Below, piece after piece: positions 42,401 to 51,631 of a stretch of 64,000 nt of DNA; position 1 is the stretch's first letter; every line of letters begins with the position of its first letter. This stretch comes from an uncultured Helicobacter sp. GTDB taxonomy: Bacteria > Campylobacterota > Campylobacteria > Campylobacterales > Helicobacteraceae. The notes beneath the pieces are model-generated. The model was not told the DNA's origin. It was given only the letters and a program-made list of their open reading frames with translations, and did no database searches. A program made the translations under genes and the position numbers. The stretch is taken from NCBI GenBank assembly GCA_944326445.1, contig CALVDZ010000003.1, forward strand, positions 151,115 to 215,114. The letters are read 5' to 3'.

Positions 42401-43528
42401 ATGAGGATTGTAGCTCTCTTAGCATTTGTGTGGATTAGTCTCTTTGCCCAAGGGGAATCAAGCCAAAAAAAAGAGGAAGTGAGCAGCAAATCACAGATTC
42501 AAAAAAGCACAAAGAGTGAAACAAAAGCCCAAACCCCAGAGGCAGTCATCATCTCCAAACCTATCCAAAAAGGCGCGCTGCAGGCACAAACTCCATTCCT
42601 TGGCACGCTGCACTTTCTCAATAGCTCCAAAGTCGCTTCCCAGACAAGCGGGGTAGTCGAAAAGGTGTATTTTAAAATCGGAGATTCTATCAGGCTCAAT
42701 GCCTCTCTTGCCAAAGTCAATGCCGACTTGCTCCAAAAAGAAATCCAAAGCAAGCAGGCTAAGCTTAGCCAAGCCCAATATATCCACGAACGCCAGCAAA
42801 AAGAGCTCGCGCGCTACAAAAACCTCCTAAAGTCTGAATCTGTCTCGCTCCAGCAGTATGAGAGCATAGAATACGAGCAAAAATCCCAATATAGCCATAT
42901 CCTAGCCCTCACCTCCGAGCTAGAATCTGCCAAAATGGAGTTTGCCAAAAAACATATCAAAGCCCCAATCAGCGGCATCATCGTGGATAAAAAAATCAAC
43001 AAAGGCGAGTGGATTAATGTGGGCGATCCAATCTGTGAGATCGTGGATACCACAAGTGCGGAGATCATCGTCGATGTGCCCTCACATATGCTCACACACC
43101 TAAAGAGAGGGCAGGAAGTGGGCGTGCTTATCAACAAAAAGCATTATAAGGGTAAAATCTATGCCATCATACCGCGCGCGGATGTGCATACGAGGACATT
43201 CCCCGTGCATATCAGTGTGGAGAACGATGGGAGCTTTGTCGATGGTATGGCGACACAAGTCCTGCTCTCTAGTGGCGGGGTGATTGAGGGCAATATGGTG
43301 CCTAGGGATTGTATCGTGGAGTATTTGGGAATGCAGAGCGTGTTTGTGGTGCGAGATTCTAGAGCATACGCTGTGCCTGTGGAGGTGCTAAGCGTGCAGG
43401 GGAGCAATGCCATCGTGCGGGGCAATCTCAAAAGCACAGATTCTGTCGTGTATCGCGGGCAGGATCGCCTCCAAAATGGTATGCAAGTCAAAGAATCCAC
43501 TATCGAGCTAAAAAGCCTCAAAAAGTAG
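42401..43528 (+). CDS. RND efflux periplasmic adaptor protein
   Basis: This membrane-fusion protein bridges the inner-membrane pump and the outer-membrane channel. A signal peptide (MRIVALLAFVWISLFAQG) precedes the biotinyl-lipoyl half (VASQTSGVVEKVYFKIGDSI), a coiled-coil hairpin (LQKEIQSKQAKLSQAQY to about residue 180), the second lipoyl half (APISGIIVDKKINKGEWI) and a beta-barrel. AAAGG lies seven bases before ATG 42401, preferred over the start at 42353. It forms an operon with the pump and TolC-like genes. Confidence 0.92.
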   Translation: MRIVALLAFVWISLFAQGESSQKKEEVSSKSQIQKSTKSETKAQTPEAVIISKPIQKGALQAQTPFLGTLHFLNSSKVASQTSGVVEKVYFKIGDSIRLNASLAKVNADLLQKEIQSKQAKLSQAQYIHERQQKELARYKNLLKSESVSLQQYESIEYEQKSQYSHILALTSELESAKMEFAKKHIKAPISGIIVDKKINKGEWINVGDPICEIVDTTSAEIIVDVPSHMLTHLKRGQEVGVLINKKHYKGKIYAIIPRADVHTRTFPVHISVENDGSFVDGMATQVLLSSGGVIEGNMVPRDCIVEYLGMQSVFVVRDSRAYAVPVEVLSVQGSNAIVRGNLKSTDSVVYRGQDRLQNGMQVKESTIELKSLKK

Positions 43529-43534
43529 GTGGCG

Positions 43535-46500
43535 ATGATACGCACGCTCAAATTTTGCCTACACAATCCTATGGTGGTATTTGTGTGCGTGATTTTTGCG
43601 CTGATGTTTGGGCTTTTGGGGCTAAAATCTATGCCCTATCAGCTCATGCCCCAAGTGAGCAAGCCAACGATTAGTATCTACACGACTTGGAGTGGTGCGA
43701 CACCCTATGAGGTGGAAAAGGAGATCATCAATCGTCAAGAAAAATACCTAAAAGGGATTGAAGGCTTAGAATCTATCCGCTCTACTGCGAGGCAGGGGCG
43801 CGCGGTGGTAGGGCTAGAGTTTAAAAGCGGGGTGGATATAAACTTCGCATTGCTCAAAGTGAGTGCCAAAATGGACGAGATAAAGGGCTATCCCGATGAT
43901 GTGGATAAGCCCACCATCGCCTTAAGTGGCGAGAGTATCCCGCCAGCGATTTATCTCTTTTTGCGCACATTGGAGAGGAATGAGCGTGAAGTGGATACCT
44001 ATAAGACATTTTTTGAGGATTATGTGCTAGGGCATTTGGAGCGCATAGAGGGCGTGGGTGAGGTGTTTTATCCCGGTGGGCGCGCCACACAAATGCAAGT
44101 CCTGCTAGATTCTAAAAAACTCGCCCATCACAATATCGCCATCGCTGAAGTCATCGCTGCCATCACTAAGCATAATAAAAACACCACCGCAGGGAGTCTG
44201 GACTATGGTATGCGCTCCTACAAGATAAAAGTAGAATCTGAATACAACAACGCCGCCTCGATCCTGCACACGCCTATCCAAAAATCCGGTAGCAAGATTC
44301 TCTATCTCCAAGATCTCGCCGTCGTGGTTGAAGGCTTTGCCAAACAAGCAAGCTATGGCTATCTCAACGAAGTGCGCGCACTTAGCGTGCAAATCGTGCC
44401 CGTGGCAAATGCCAATATCCTAGAGCTCACCCAAAAGACGCGCGCCATCGTGCAGAATCTAAACGAGGGGATTTTGCGCGAAAATGGCTTGGAGCTCGTG
44501 TGGAGCAGGGATCAGGAGGGCTATATCCTTGATGCGCTAAGCCTTGTCAAAGACAATATCATCGTGGGCATTGCGCTCGCGTGCGCGGTGCTCTATCTCT
44601 TTTTGCGCAATCTCTATTCTATGGCGGTGGTGCTTATTTGTATCCCGATATGTATCATCGCTGCTTTTTTCTTTTTAAACCTTATGGGACGCACGCTCAA
44701 TGTGATTTCGCTCGCGGGTGTGAGCTTTGCGATGAGTATGCTTATTGATAACGCCATTGTGGTGCTAGAAAATATCACGCGCCATTTGCATACGAAAAAG
44801 CCCCTTTTGCGTGCTTGTATCGATGGCACGCGGGAAGTGATTGGCGCGATTTTTGCCTCGGTGGTTACGACTATTGCCATTTTTATCCCCATTATGGATA
44901 TGCAGCAGGATTTGGGGCAGCTCTTTTATGATATCGCGCTTAGCGTGTGCTTTGGGCTTGGGATTTCGTTTTTTGCCTCGATTTTTGTGATACCTACGAT
45001 GCTGTATGTGTGTATGGGACGCTTTAGCTTTGAATCTAGCCGGGAGATTGCTTGGTATCAGAGGCTTGGTGGTGCTTTGAGCGCATATCTTATGCGCGTG
45101 CTAGATTCTATTCTGCGCACGCCTAGGCGCAGTGCGTGGTTTATCATCGCATTTATGATATTTTGTGCTCTTGCTAGCTGGGTGCTTTTCCCTAGGCTTG
45201 ATTATCTGCCTAAGGGTAATCAAAACTTCCTCATTGGCTACATAAACGCCCCGCCGGGCATCTCCTATGAGCAGCGCAAAGAAATCGGCGAGAGTATCTT
45301 TGCCCAAAACAAGCACCTTATAGAATCTCTAGGCTACACACAAAAAGATTCTGATGATTTGCCGCCTATTAAGCATTTGTTTTTTTCGGGGAGTGAGAGC
45401 TATATGCAGCTTGGGGTAACCTCTAGCAATCCCGCAGAGATTAGGCGGCTTATCCCACAGATTCAGACAAGCATTAGCAATATCCCCGGAGTGCAAGCCT
45501 CCGTGGTGCAGCAGGGGATATTTGATAAGGGCTCTAGCACGCAGAGTATCTATATCAATGTCGTGGGGAGCGAGCTAGATTCAATCATTGCCACCGCTAC
45601 CGCCCTAAGCAACGCTATCAAGCAAAAAATGCCCTATATGCAGGTGCGCCCCCTGCCAGCACTAGAGAATACCAATCGCGAGATTGTGCTCTATCCTGAT
45701 TATGTGGCATTAGCACTCAATGGCTTAAACGCTAAGAGCTTTGGGGATATTATCGATGTGGTGCTTGATGGCAAGCAAATCGATGAGTTCAAAACCCCTA
45801 GTGGCAAGACTATCGATCTCGTGCTAAAAGCCCTGCCGGATTTGAGCGAGGAGAGCATAGGGCGCGCTAGGGAGAGTGTGGATTTTCAAGCACCCGAGGA
45901 TTTTGCGCACACACAGATTTACACCCCCAGCGGCAAGCTCCTCCCGCTAAGCTCACTCACGCACATTGCCCAAGAATACACGATGGCGCAGATTCGGCAT
46001 TTTGAGCGAGAGCGCACGATTTTGCTCGTGCTTAACTCCCCCGCCGACAAGCCCCTAGAGGAGGTGCTCTCCACCATACGTGAGGAGGTGCTCCCCGAGC
46101 TCAAGGCAAAGGGCGAGCTGCGCGATAATCACCTCATTTTTGGTGGGAGTGCTAAGGATATGCAGGGCGGTAGAGAGGATTTGTATATGGGTTTTGCGTT
46201 GGCACTCTTTATCACATATCTCATCTTATGCGCGCTGTATGGGAATTTTTCCTATCCCTTTATCATTATCCTAACCGTGCCCTTTGCCATTTGTGGCGGG
46301 CTCTTTGGGCTTAGCTTTGTCAATGCGTTTGTCTATCCCCAAAACCTCGATATGCTTAGCCTGCTAGGCTTTATCATTCTTGTTGGAAGCGTGGTGAATA
46401 ATGCGATTTTAATCGTGTATCAGACGCAGTTTAACCTAAACTATGGTATGGCGTATCTGCCAAGCATTAGAGAATCCACCAAATCCCGCGTGCGCCCGAT

Positions 46501-46801
46501 TTTTATGAGTATCTTTACAAGCGTATTTGGGCTGCTCCCACTCGTGCTTTTTGGCGGGGCGGGAAGCGAGATATACAGAGGGCTTGGCTCGGTGCTAGTG
46601 GGCGGGCTACTCTTTTCGGGAGTGCTAAGCCTTTTAGTAATCCCAAGCGCGCTTTTGCTCTACTTTTGGGCTAAAGAGCGCAGAGGGAACGCGCACAAAA
46701 AAGAGCATAACGCACTTATAAAAATCCCAAAAAGACTAAGGGAGATTCTAAAACGCCCAAAAAGTTGGCAGCAGATAGGAAAGTGGAGGCGCCAAAAATG
46801 A
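43535..46801 (+). CDS. RND efflux pump, AcrB/HefC-type
   Basis: This is a proton-driven multidrug-type exporter of about 1088 residues. It opens with helix 1, then MPYQLMPQVSKPTISIYTTW. The transmembrane region contains GVSFAMSMLIDNAIVVLENI, the family signature with acidic proton-relay residue, and the second repeat ends with LLGFIILVGSVVNNAILIVYQ. Two large periplasmic loops lie after helices 1 and 7. Drug versus metal specificity cannot be told. The start could also be GTG 43529, immediately after the adaptor stop. Its end overlaps the TolC-like gene by four bases. Confidence 0.92.
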   Translation: MIRTLKFCLHNPMVVFVCVIFALMFGLLGLKSMPYQLMPQVSKPTISIYTTWSGATPYEVEKEIINRQEKYLKGIEGLESIRSTARQGRAVVGLEFKSGVDINFALLKVSAKMDEIKGYPDDVDKPTIALSGESIPPAIYLFLRTLERNEREVDTYKTFFEDYVLGHLERIEGVGEVFYPGGRATQMQVLLDSKKLAHHNIAIAEVIAAITKHNKNTTAGSLDYGMRSYKIKVESEYNNAASILHTPIQKSGSKILYLQDLAVVVEGFAKQASYGYLNEVRALSVQIVPVANANILELTQKTRAIVQNLNEGILRENGLELVWSRDQEGYILDALSLVKDNIIVGIALACAVLYLFLRNLYSMAVVLICIPICIIAAFFFLNLMGRTLNVISLAGVSFAMSMLIDNAIVVLENITRHLHTKKPLLRACIDGTREVIGAIFASVVTTIAIFIPIMDMQQDLGQLFYDIALSVCFGLGISFFASIFVIPTMLYVCMGRFSFESSREIAWYQRLGGALSAYLMRVLDSILRTPRRSAWFIIAFMIFCALASWVLFPRLDYLPKGNQNFLIGYINAPPGISYEQRKEIGESIFAQNKHLIESLGYTQKDSDDLPPIKHLFFSGSESYMQLGVTSSNPAEIRRLIPQIQTSISNIPGVQASVVQQGIFDKGSSTQSIYINVVGSELDSIIATATALSNAIKQKMPYMQVRPLPALENTNREIVLYPDYVALALNGLNAKSFGDIIDVVLDGKQIDEFKTPSGKTIDLVLKALPDLSEESIGRARESVDFQAPEDFAHTQIYTPSGKLLPLSSLTHIAQEYTMAQIRHFERERTILLVLNSPADKPLEEVLSTIREEVLPELKAKGELRDNHLIFGGSAKDMQGGREDLYMGFALALFITYLILCALYGNFSYPFIIILTVPFAICGGLFGLSFVNAFVYPQNLDMLSLLGFIILVGSVVNNAILIVYQTQFNLNYGMAYLPSIRESTKSRVRPIFMSIFTSVFGLLPLVLFGGAGSEIYRGLGSVLVGGLLFSGVLSLLVIPSALLLYFWAKERRGNAHKKEHNALIKIPKRLREILKRPKSWQQIGKWRRQK

Positions 46802-48078
46802 TGAAAAGGGCGATGTGGAGGGTGGCTTTGGCAGTGATACTGCCTGCGATATTGCCCACTTGCGCGTGGGGACTAAGCCTCGATGAAGTCATACGCCTAG
46901 CCCTCCAAAATAGCGATGTGATAAAAGAGCAGGAGTTTAGCACCAAGCAAAGCAGGGCAAATCTCTTGGCGCAATATGGGAGATTTTCCCCAAAGCTAGG
47001 ATTGCAATACACCATCACGCAAAACACCCGCGTCAATGACACCATCTACACCATAAATCTTAGCGATATCCAAATGAGCTACAACCTCTTTAATGGGCTA
47101 AAGGATTTGTATGGGTTTAGATTCTATAAAGATCTCTACCAAGCCCAGCAGCATATGTATGAGGCGAGCAGGCAGGATATTATCTTACTTGCTAAAAGCC
47201 TCTATATACAGATTCTCCAAGCCAGAGACAATCTCGCCATCTCTACAGAATCTATCCGCCTCCTAGAGCTGCAAAAATCCCAAGCCCAGCAATTCTACCT
47301 CCAAGGCGTGAAGGCAAAGAGCGATCTTTTAAGCGTAGAGGTGATGCTCGCTAATGCCAAGGTAACCCAAAGCAATGACAAAAACACCCTGCATTACGCC
47401 ACCCTAGCACTCCAAAAGCTCATTATGCAAGAGGTGAGCGCGCACGCGATTGAAGAGATTAGAGCCTATGAGCTAGACAAACTGCGCTTTGAGCGGCAAA
47501 AACTTATGGGGCTTATGCTCTCCCATCGCTCCGAGTATCTGTATATGCAGGAGATTCTCTCCTCTATGGGCAACCAACAAAAGGCGTTGTATGGGGAGTT
47601 TTTGCCCGCACTTGATGTGAGCTTTTCACGGCGATGGTATAGCAATGATGTGAGCCTGCTCAATCGCTTTGGCACCAACCTCCAATCCCAAGCGCGCCTA
47701 AGCGTGTCGTGGAATTTTTTTAACGGATTTAGCGATGCGTATGCCATAGAATCTAAACGCTATGAGATACTAGCAATGCAGAGCAGGCTAAGCGATCTCA
47801 AAAAAGAAATGTCCCTAGCCCTTGATAAAGCCCTCGATGATCTAGCCATCGCCAAGGAGCAATACGAAGTCTCACAAAAGGCAATCGTGCTAGCCGAGGA
47901 GAATTACAGAATCGTGCAAAACCGCTATCAGCAAAATATCGAGACTTCCCGCGAGCTACTCAATGTCGAGGTGGCACTCAACCAAGCGCGCCTGCAGTTT
48001 AACCAATCCCAACATCGCATAAACCTAGCCCTAGCCAATCTCGAGCGCATCGTGCAAAACCCGCTATTTTTAGACTAA
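46798..48078 (+). CDS. TolC-like outer membrane efflux protein
   Basis: The product has a signal peptide (cleaved near CAWG, residue about 25) and the duplicated TolC repeat: LSLDEVIRLALQNSD at the start, then two copies of paired helices with YNLFNGLKD and WNFFNGFSDAYA strands, and a final helix with NVEVALNQARLQFNQSQHR. GGAGG lies eight bases before ATG 46798, which overlaps the pump stop. The order adaptor-pump-channel differs from hefABC of H. pylori, where the channel is first. Confidence 0.92.
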   Translation: MMKRAMWRVALAVILPAILPTCAWGLSLDEVIRLALQNSDVIKEQEFSTKQSRANLLAQYGRFSPKLGLQYTITQNTRVNDTIYTINLSDIQMSYNLFNGLKDLYGFRFYKDLYQAQQHMYEASRQDIILLAKSLYIQILQARDNLAISTESIRLLELQKSQAQQFYLQGVKAKSDLLSVEVMLANAKVTQSNDKNTLHYATLALQKLIMQEVSAHAIEEIRAYELDKLRFERQKLMGLMLSHRSEYLYMQEILSSMGNQQKALYGEFLPALDVSFSRRWYSNDVSLLNRFGTNLQSQARLSVSWNFFNGFSDAYAIESKRYEILAMQSRLSDLKKEMSLALDKALDDLAIAKEQYEVSQKAIVLAEENYRIVQNRYQQNIETSRELLNVEVALNQARLQFNQSQHRINLALANLERIVQNPLFLD

Positions 48079-48407
48079 TCCCGCCCCTCGTTTGCTCCCG
48101 CCTCTATCTTAATCCCACTTCTTTGCTCTGCCTTTTACCTCTTTGCTTCCCCCCCCCCTTTTTTTTTGCGTTTTTGTTTCTTTTTTATCTTACCTCTCTG
48201 CTTTTTTCTTTTTGTCCCGCTTCCCTCCATTCCTCTTATCCTCTGCACCCCTCCTTGTTTCCTCCACTCGCCCCTTATTTGCTTCCCCTCCCGCAAAATG
48301 CACCAAATTACGAGGTTTTTAGACAAAAATACAAGTTTTTTAAAAAATCCTTGTGCTTTTATGGCTTTTGTAGTAAAGTAAATCAAAAGTAAATGAAGGA
48401 GGGCATT
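48079..48407. other. Pyrimidine-rich intergenic region with C10-T9 tract
   Basis: The plus strand from 48079 to about 48300 is almost all C and T, including C10 (48149-48158) directly followed by T9 (48159-48167). A plus-strand frame across it (LLCF/PPFFF-like repeats) is an effect of composition. The fccA-like promoter must lie here; the sequence TAGTAAAGTAAATC near 48370 is close to the start. Confidence 0.6.
48149..48167 (+). repeat. C10-T9 homopolymer tract upstream of fccA-like gene
   Basis: Ten Cs followed by nine Ts about 240 bases before the flavoprotein gene. Length change in such tracts can alter promoter strength or leader structure. Confidence 0.8.
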
Positions 48408-49979
48408 ATGCAAGAGAGACGAAAAGCCTTGAAACTCATCGCTGGGGGCGTAGGCGTCTGTGCGCTGCCACTAAGCGCGCTTGCAAAGGTGTTTGAGGAG
48501 GAGATCCCAAAGTGGGATAGGGAGTTTGATGCTATCGTCGTGGGGAGTGGCTATGCGGGCTCAGCGGCGATGCAGAGCCTGCTAGATAATGGCATAAAAA
48601 ATGTCGTGATGATAGACAAAATGCCCTATCTAGGTGGTAATAGTGCTTATAGCGGGGGTAAAATCGCCGTGGCTGGCTCACGATTCCAAAAAGAGGAGAA
48701 TGTAGAAGATTCTAAAGAAAAGTTTGTCGCAGACATTTTAAAAAGCGGGCGCAACATTAATGACAAGGAACTTGTGGATATTATGGTAGAGGACGCGCCG
48801 CGCACGCTAGAGTGGCTTATGGCAAGTGGCGTGAAGTTTAGCGCACTCACACGCAGTGGCGGGCACTCGGTGGCGCGCTCGCTCTCGCCGGGCGTGGGGA
48901 GCTACATCACGCGCCCACTGCAAGAAAAAATCCAAAAAGATGGCGGCAAAATCCTCACACGCGTGATAATGGATGGCATCGTGTATGACAAAAAGGGCAA
49001 TGTGATTGGGCTCAAAGTGCGCGAGAAGTATCAATTTGACTTCAATCCTGACGCTATAGAATCTGCCAACAAAAGCGGGCAGGTAAAATACTACAAGGCT
49101 TGGGGCGGCGTTATCCTCGCCACGGGCGGCTGGGGCGCGGATTATCGATTCCGCTCGCGCTTTGATTCTAGTCTCACAAAAGAGTTTAAAACCACAAACC
49201 ACCTCGGCGCGACGGGCTATACCGCAGAGATTTTGCTCAAAGACAATGTGAAATTTGTGGATATGCAATATATCCAAAGTATGCACATAACGAGCTTTGA
49301 TGAGGGTGGATTTGGCTTTGGGTATCGCTTCATCACTCAAGCCTATGATTATGGAATCGCGATTAATCCAAAGACGGGCAAGCGGTTTTTTAACGAAATT
49401 GCAGATAGGAAAATCGGCTCGGACGCGATCCTCAAAGTAACTGCGCAAAATGAGGGAATCCCACCGGTGGTGATTACCGACATAGAGGGGGCAAAGACGA
49501 TTAAGCTGCCTGATTTGCAGCGCGGTATGCTAGCAGGGGCGGTGCGGCAGTTTGAAACCCTCGATGAGCTCATCGAATACTATGGGATTAACAAAGAGCC
49601 GTTTTTGGAGCAGCTCAAGCGATACAATGGCTTTGTCGATGAGGCAGCAAAAAATCCAAACTACACCGATCCGGAGTTTGGACGCAATTTTTCACAATTT
49701 AAGGGCAAATACATCAAGGTAGAGAAACCGCCATTTTTTGCCGCGCGCCCGGGTCCGAAGGTGCATCATTGTATGGGCGGGGTGAAAACTAGCACTTGGT
49801 GTGAGGTGTATGACAATGAGCTAAAAATCATCAAGGGCTTGTATGCGTGCGGGGAGCTCACAGGCGGGAGGCACGGGTATAATCGCCTAGGGAGCTGCGC
49901 AGTGCTAGATTGCCTCGTGTATGGAATGCGCGCGGGCGAGGCGTTAGCCAAACGATACAATGCAATAAGGAGTGTGTGA
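48408..49979 (+). CDS. Periplasmic fumarate-reductase-type flavoprotein (FccA-like)
   Basis: A Tat-like signal (ERRKALKLIAGG) precedes an FAD-binding domain (FDAIVVGSGYAGSAAMQSL). The family's catalytic areas are present: INPKTGKRFFNE, HHCMGGVKTS and GGRHGYNRLGSCAVLDCLVYG. In fumarate reductases the last is usually GGVHGxNRLGGNA, so the Gly-Ser-Cys variation hints at another substrate such as an acrylate-type acid. AAGGAGGG precedes ATG 48408. The next two genes encode tetrahaem cytochromes, giving an fccABC-like operon as I recall from Wolinella. Confidence 0.85.
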   Translation: MQERRKALKLIAGGVGVCALPLSALAKVFEEEIPKWDREFDAIVVGSGYAGSAAMQSLLDNGIKNVVMIDKMPYLGGNSAYSGGKIAVAGSRFQKEENVEDSKEKFVADILKSGRNINDKELVDIMVEDAPRTLEWLMASGVKFSALTRSGGHSVARSLSPGVGSYITRPLQEKIQKDGGKILTRVIMDGIVYDKKGNVIGLKVREKYQFDFNPDAIESANKSGQVKYYKAWGGVILATGGWGADYRFRSRFDSSLTKEFKTTNHLGATGYTAEILLKDNVKFVDMQYIQSMHITSFDEGGFGFGYRFITQAYDYGIAINPKTGKRFFNEIADRKIGSDAILKVTAQNEGIPPVVITDIEGAKTIKLPDLQRGMLAGAVRQFETLDELIEYYGINKEPFLEQLKRYNGFVDEAAKNPNYTDPEFGRNFSQFKGKYIKVEKPPFFAARPGPKVHHCMGGVKTSTWCEVYDNELKIIKGLYACGELTGGRHGYNRLGSCAVLDCLVYGMRAGEALAKRYNAIRSV

Positions 49980-50431
49980 TGAGATGGGTTATCGTATGTG
50001 TAACGCTGTGTGGTGTGCTCGCGTGGGCAGAGGGTGGGAATGCTCTAAAAGATTCTAAGGGAGATTCTAAAGTAGCGCAGGATTTTAGCGAGGCGAGGTT
50101 CCCCATCTATGGAATCCACAAAAAGCTCAATCTCTCCTGCACGGATTGCCATTTAGAAAAAGAGCCAAAAGACTACTCAAGTGCTATGAATAGGAGCTGT
50201 GAGAAATGCCACGGCGGATACGACAAGCTCGCAGACTACACAAGTGGCTTAGGGCATAATAACAATATCCACCAAAGCCCGCATTATGAGAGCTTGGATT
50301 GTGATATTTGCCACAAAAGCCATATCGATGTGGGTGCAGGCGCAGAGAATCTAAGCTCTACCAAAGCCCCAAAAGTCCTGTGCGCGCAATGCCACGGACA
50401 AGAAGCGATGCAAAATCTAATAGCGAGGTGA
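49979..50431 (+). CDS. Periplasmic tetrahaem cytochrome c (FccB-like)
   Basis: After a signal peptide (cleaved near AWAEG) the 150-residue protein carries four haem motifs (CTDCH, CEKCH, CDICH, CAQCH), in the spacing of small tetrahaem cytochromes that are separate domains or subunits of flavocytochrome c fumarate reductases. Its ATG overlaps the flavoprotein stop by one base, with AAGGAG upstream. It most likely passes electrons from the membrane cytochrome to the flavoprotein. Confidence 0.85.
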   Translation: MRWVIVCVTLCGVLAWAEGGNALKDSKGDSKVAQDFSEARFPIYGIHKKLNLSCTDCHLEKEPKDYSSAMNRSCEKCHGGYDKLADYTSGLGHNNNIHQSPHYESLDCDICHKSHIDVGAGAENLSSTKAPKVLCAQCHGQEAMQNLIAR

Positions 50432-50435
50432 GGCT

Positions 50436-51035
50436 ATGAAAAAGAAAATTTTCTACATAGTTGTGGTAAGCGTGTTTGCGACATTGATCGCTACTTCGCT
50501 AGGCTATAAGGCGGTGGTGGCGAGCGGCGAGTATCCCTTTTGCGGGAGTTGTCACGCGTGGGACGGGGCGATAGCAGAGACAAATATCGCCGATACAATC
50601 CACGGCGCGAGCAACCCCAAAGGCGTGCAGGCTACTTGCGCGGAGTGCCACCTGCCCCATGATAGCTTACATAACTATCTCTTTACCAAGGCAAAAAATG
50701 GCATCGCTGAGGGCTGGACTACGCTCACAGGCGATCCTAGCACAAAAGATTGGCTAGGCAACCGCGAGCACGCAAGGGCACATTATACCTTTGATAGTTC
50801 TTGCTTGCAATGCCACAGCAACGCCTTTAGCGAGGCAAATGCGCTCAAAACTTCGGGCATTAGTAAAATGCACCAAAAGTATTTGGAGTTTAAGGGCACA
50901 GATGAGGCGATGAAATGCACGGACTGCCACAAGCATGTCGGACATAAAAATCTCGGTGGCACGCTCTATGAGCTAAAAAACAAGGAAGCTGCGAGCTGGG
51001 AGGAGTGGGAGGCATTGCGCACACAGACGCGATGA
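50436..51035 (+). CDS. NapC/NirT-type tetrahaem quinol dehydrogenase (FccC-like)
   Basis: One N-terminal membrane helix (FYIVVVSVFATLIATSLGY) anchors a periplasmic domain with four haem motifs (CGSCH, CAECH, CLQCH, CTDCH), the NapC/NirT/NrfH layout. It should oxidise menaquinol and deliver electrons to the cytochrome and flavoprotein encoded just upstream. This is the only NapC-type protein in the window; nap itself uses NapGH. Confidence 0.88.
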   Translation: MKKKIFYIVVVSVFATLIATSLGYKAVVASGEYPFCGSCHAWDGAIAETNIADTIHGASNPKGVQATCAECHLPHDSLHNYLFTKAKNGIAEGWTTLTGDPSTKDWLGNREHARAHYTFDSSCLQCHSNAFSEANALKTSGISKMHQKYLEFKGTDEAMKCTDCHKHVGHKNLGGTLYELKNKEAASWEEWEALRTQTR

Positions 51036-51631
51036 TCGCACAGAAATGGCTCTTTTTCGTTTCGCTGCGCTCACATCAGCAGAGCGGGTATGCAATGCGA
51101 TAAGATTTTTCGGAAGGCACGCTCGGTTTGTCCGCTAACCTTCCCCAAATTTTTCAAAACGAAGTTTCTTTAGAAAGCTTACACAGCCACGCCGCGTCTG
51201 TTGCGATAGCAACCCACCCTACTTGCATAATACTAATTTTCTAAAGAAACTTTGTTTTGTTGTTTGTAGTGGTGCGCCCACGCAATCTAAGAGAGATTTA
51301 GAATCTAAGAAAAGATTAGATTCTAGATTTAAGGTTTTGGAGTTAGATTCATAATCCACTCCCACAGAATCTAAAACACTTACAGAATCTACCCCCCACA
51401 GATTCACAAACGCACAAAGACAGAATCTAAGCGACACAGAATCTATAAAATCGTAGCTTGTGGTTTGATAACTAAAGAAAATGGGGCTTAGGCAAGGGGG
51501 TATAAGAAAACATAAGGGAGCGCAAAGCCCTAGAGAGGCACTCTCGCTCCCTTTGCCTCATTTGGGCTCTAGGCTACCCTAAGAGGCAGAGCCTAGAGAA
51601 AGCCTACATGAGGCTTAAGAAAGATATAGTC
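51036..51631. other. Intergenic region with repeat copies and stacked hairpins
   Basis: About 600 bases without a gene between the fcc-like operon and the convergent dcu gene. A repeat unit at 51120-51176 (GTCCGCTAACCTTCC then GAAGTTTCTTTAGAAA) matches 63945-64000, and an inverted copy of its second half lies at 51238-51254. Dense AGATTCT words follow (51290-51450), then three hairpins in 51490-51616. Confidence 0.6.
51490..51616 (-). terminator. Stacked hairpins downstream of dcu gene
   Basis: Three stems follow one another: AGGGAGCG/CGCTCCCT (51515-51522 with 51545-51552, extended by AGGCAA/TTGCCT), CTCTAGGCT/AGCCTAGAG (51567-51575 with 51590-51598) and AAGCCT-ACATG-AGGCTT (51600-51616). 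The last lies 16 bases after the dcu stop on the minus strand and could end that transcript, although no T run follows. A small RNA is an alternative. Confidence 0.4.

Noticed and set aside
48123..48392. Plus-strand frame of Leu/Phe/Pro-rich residues, and its antisense Lys/Arg-rich frame
   Set aside because: Both come from the pyrimidine-rich composition, with no start signal or domain.
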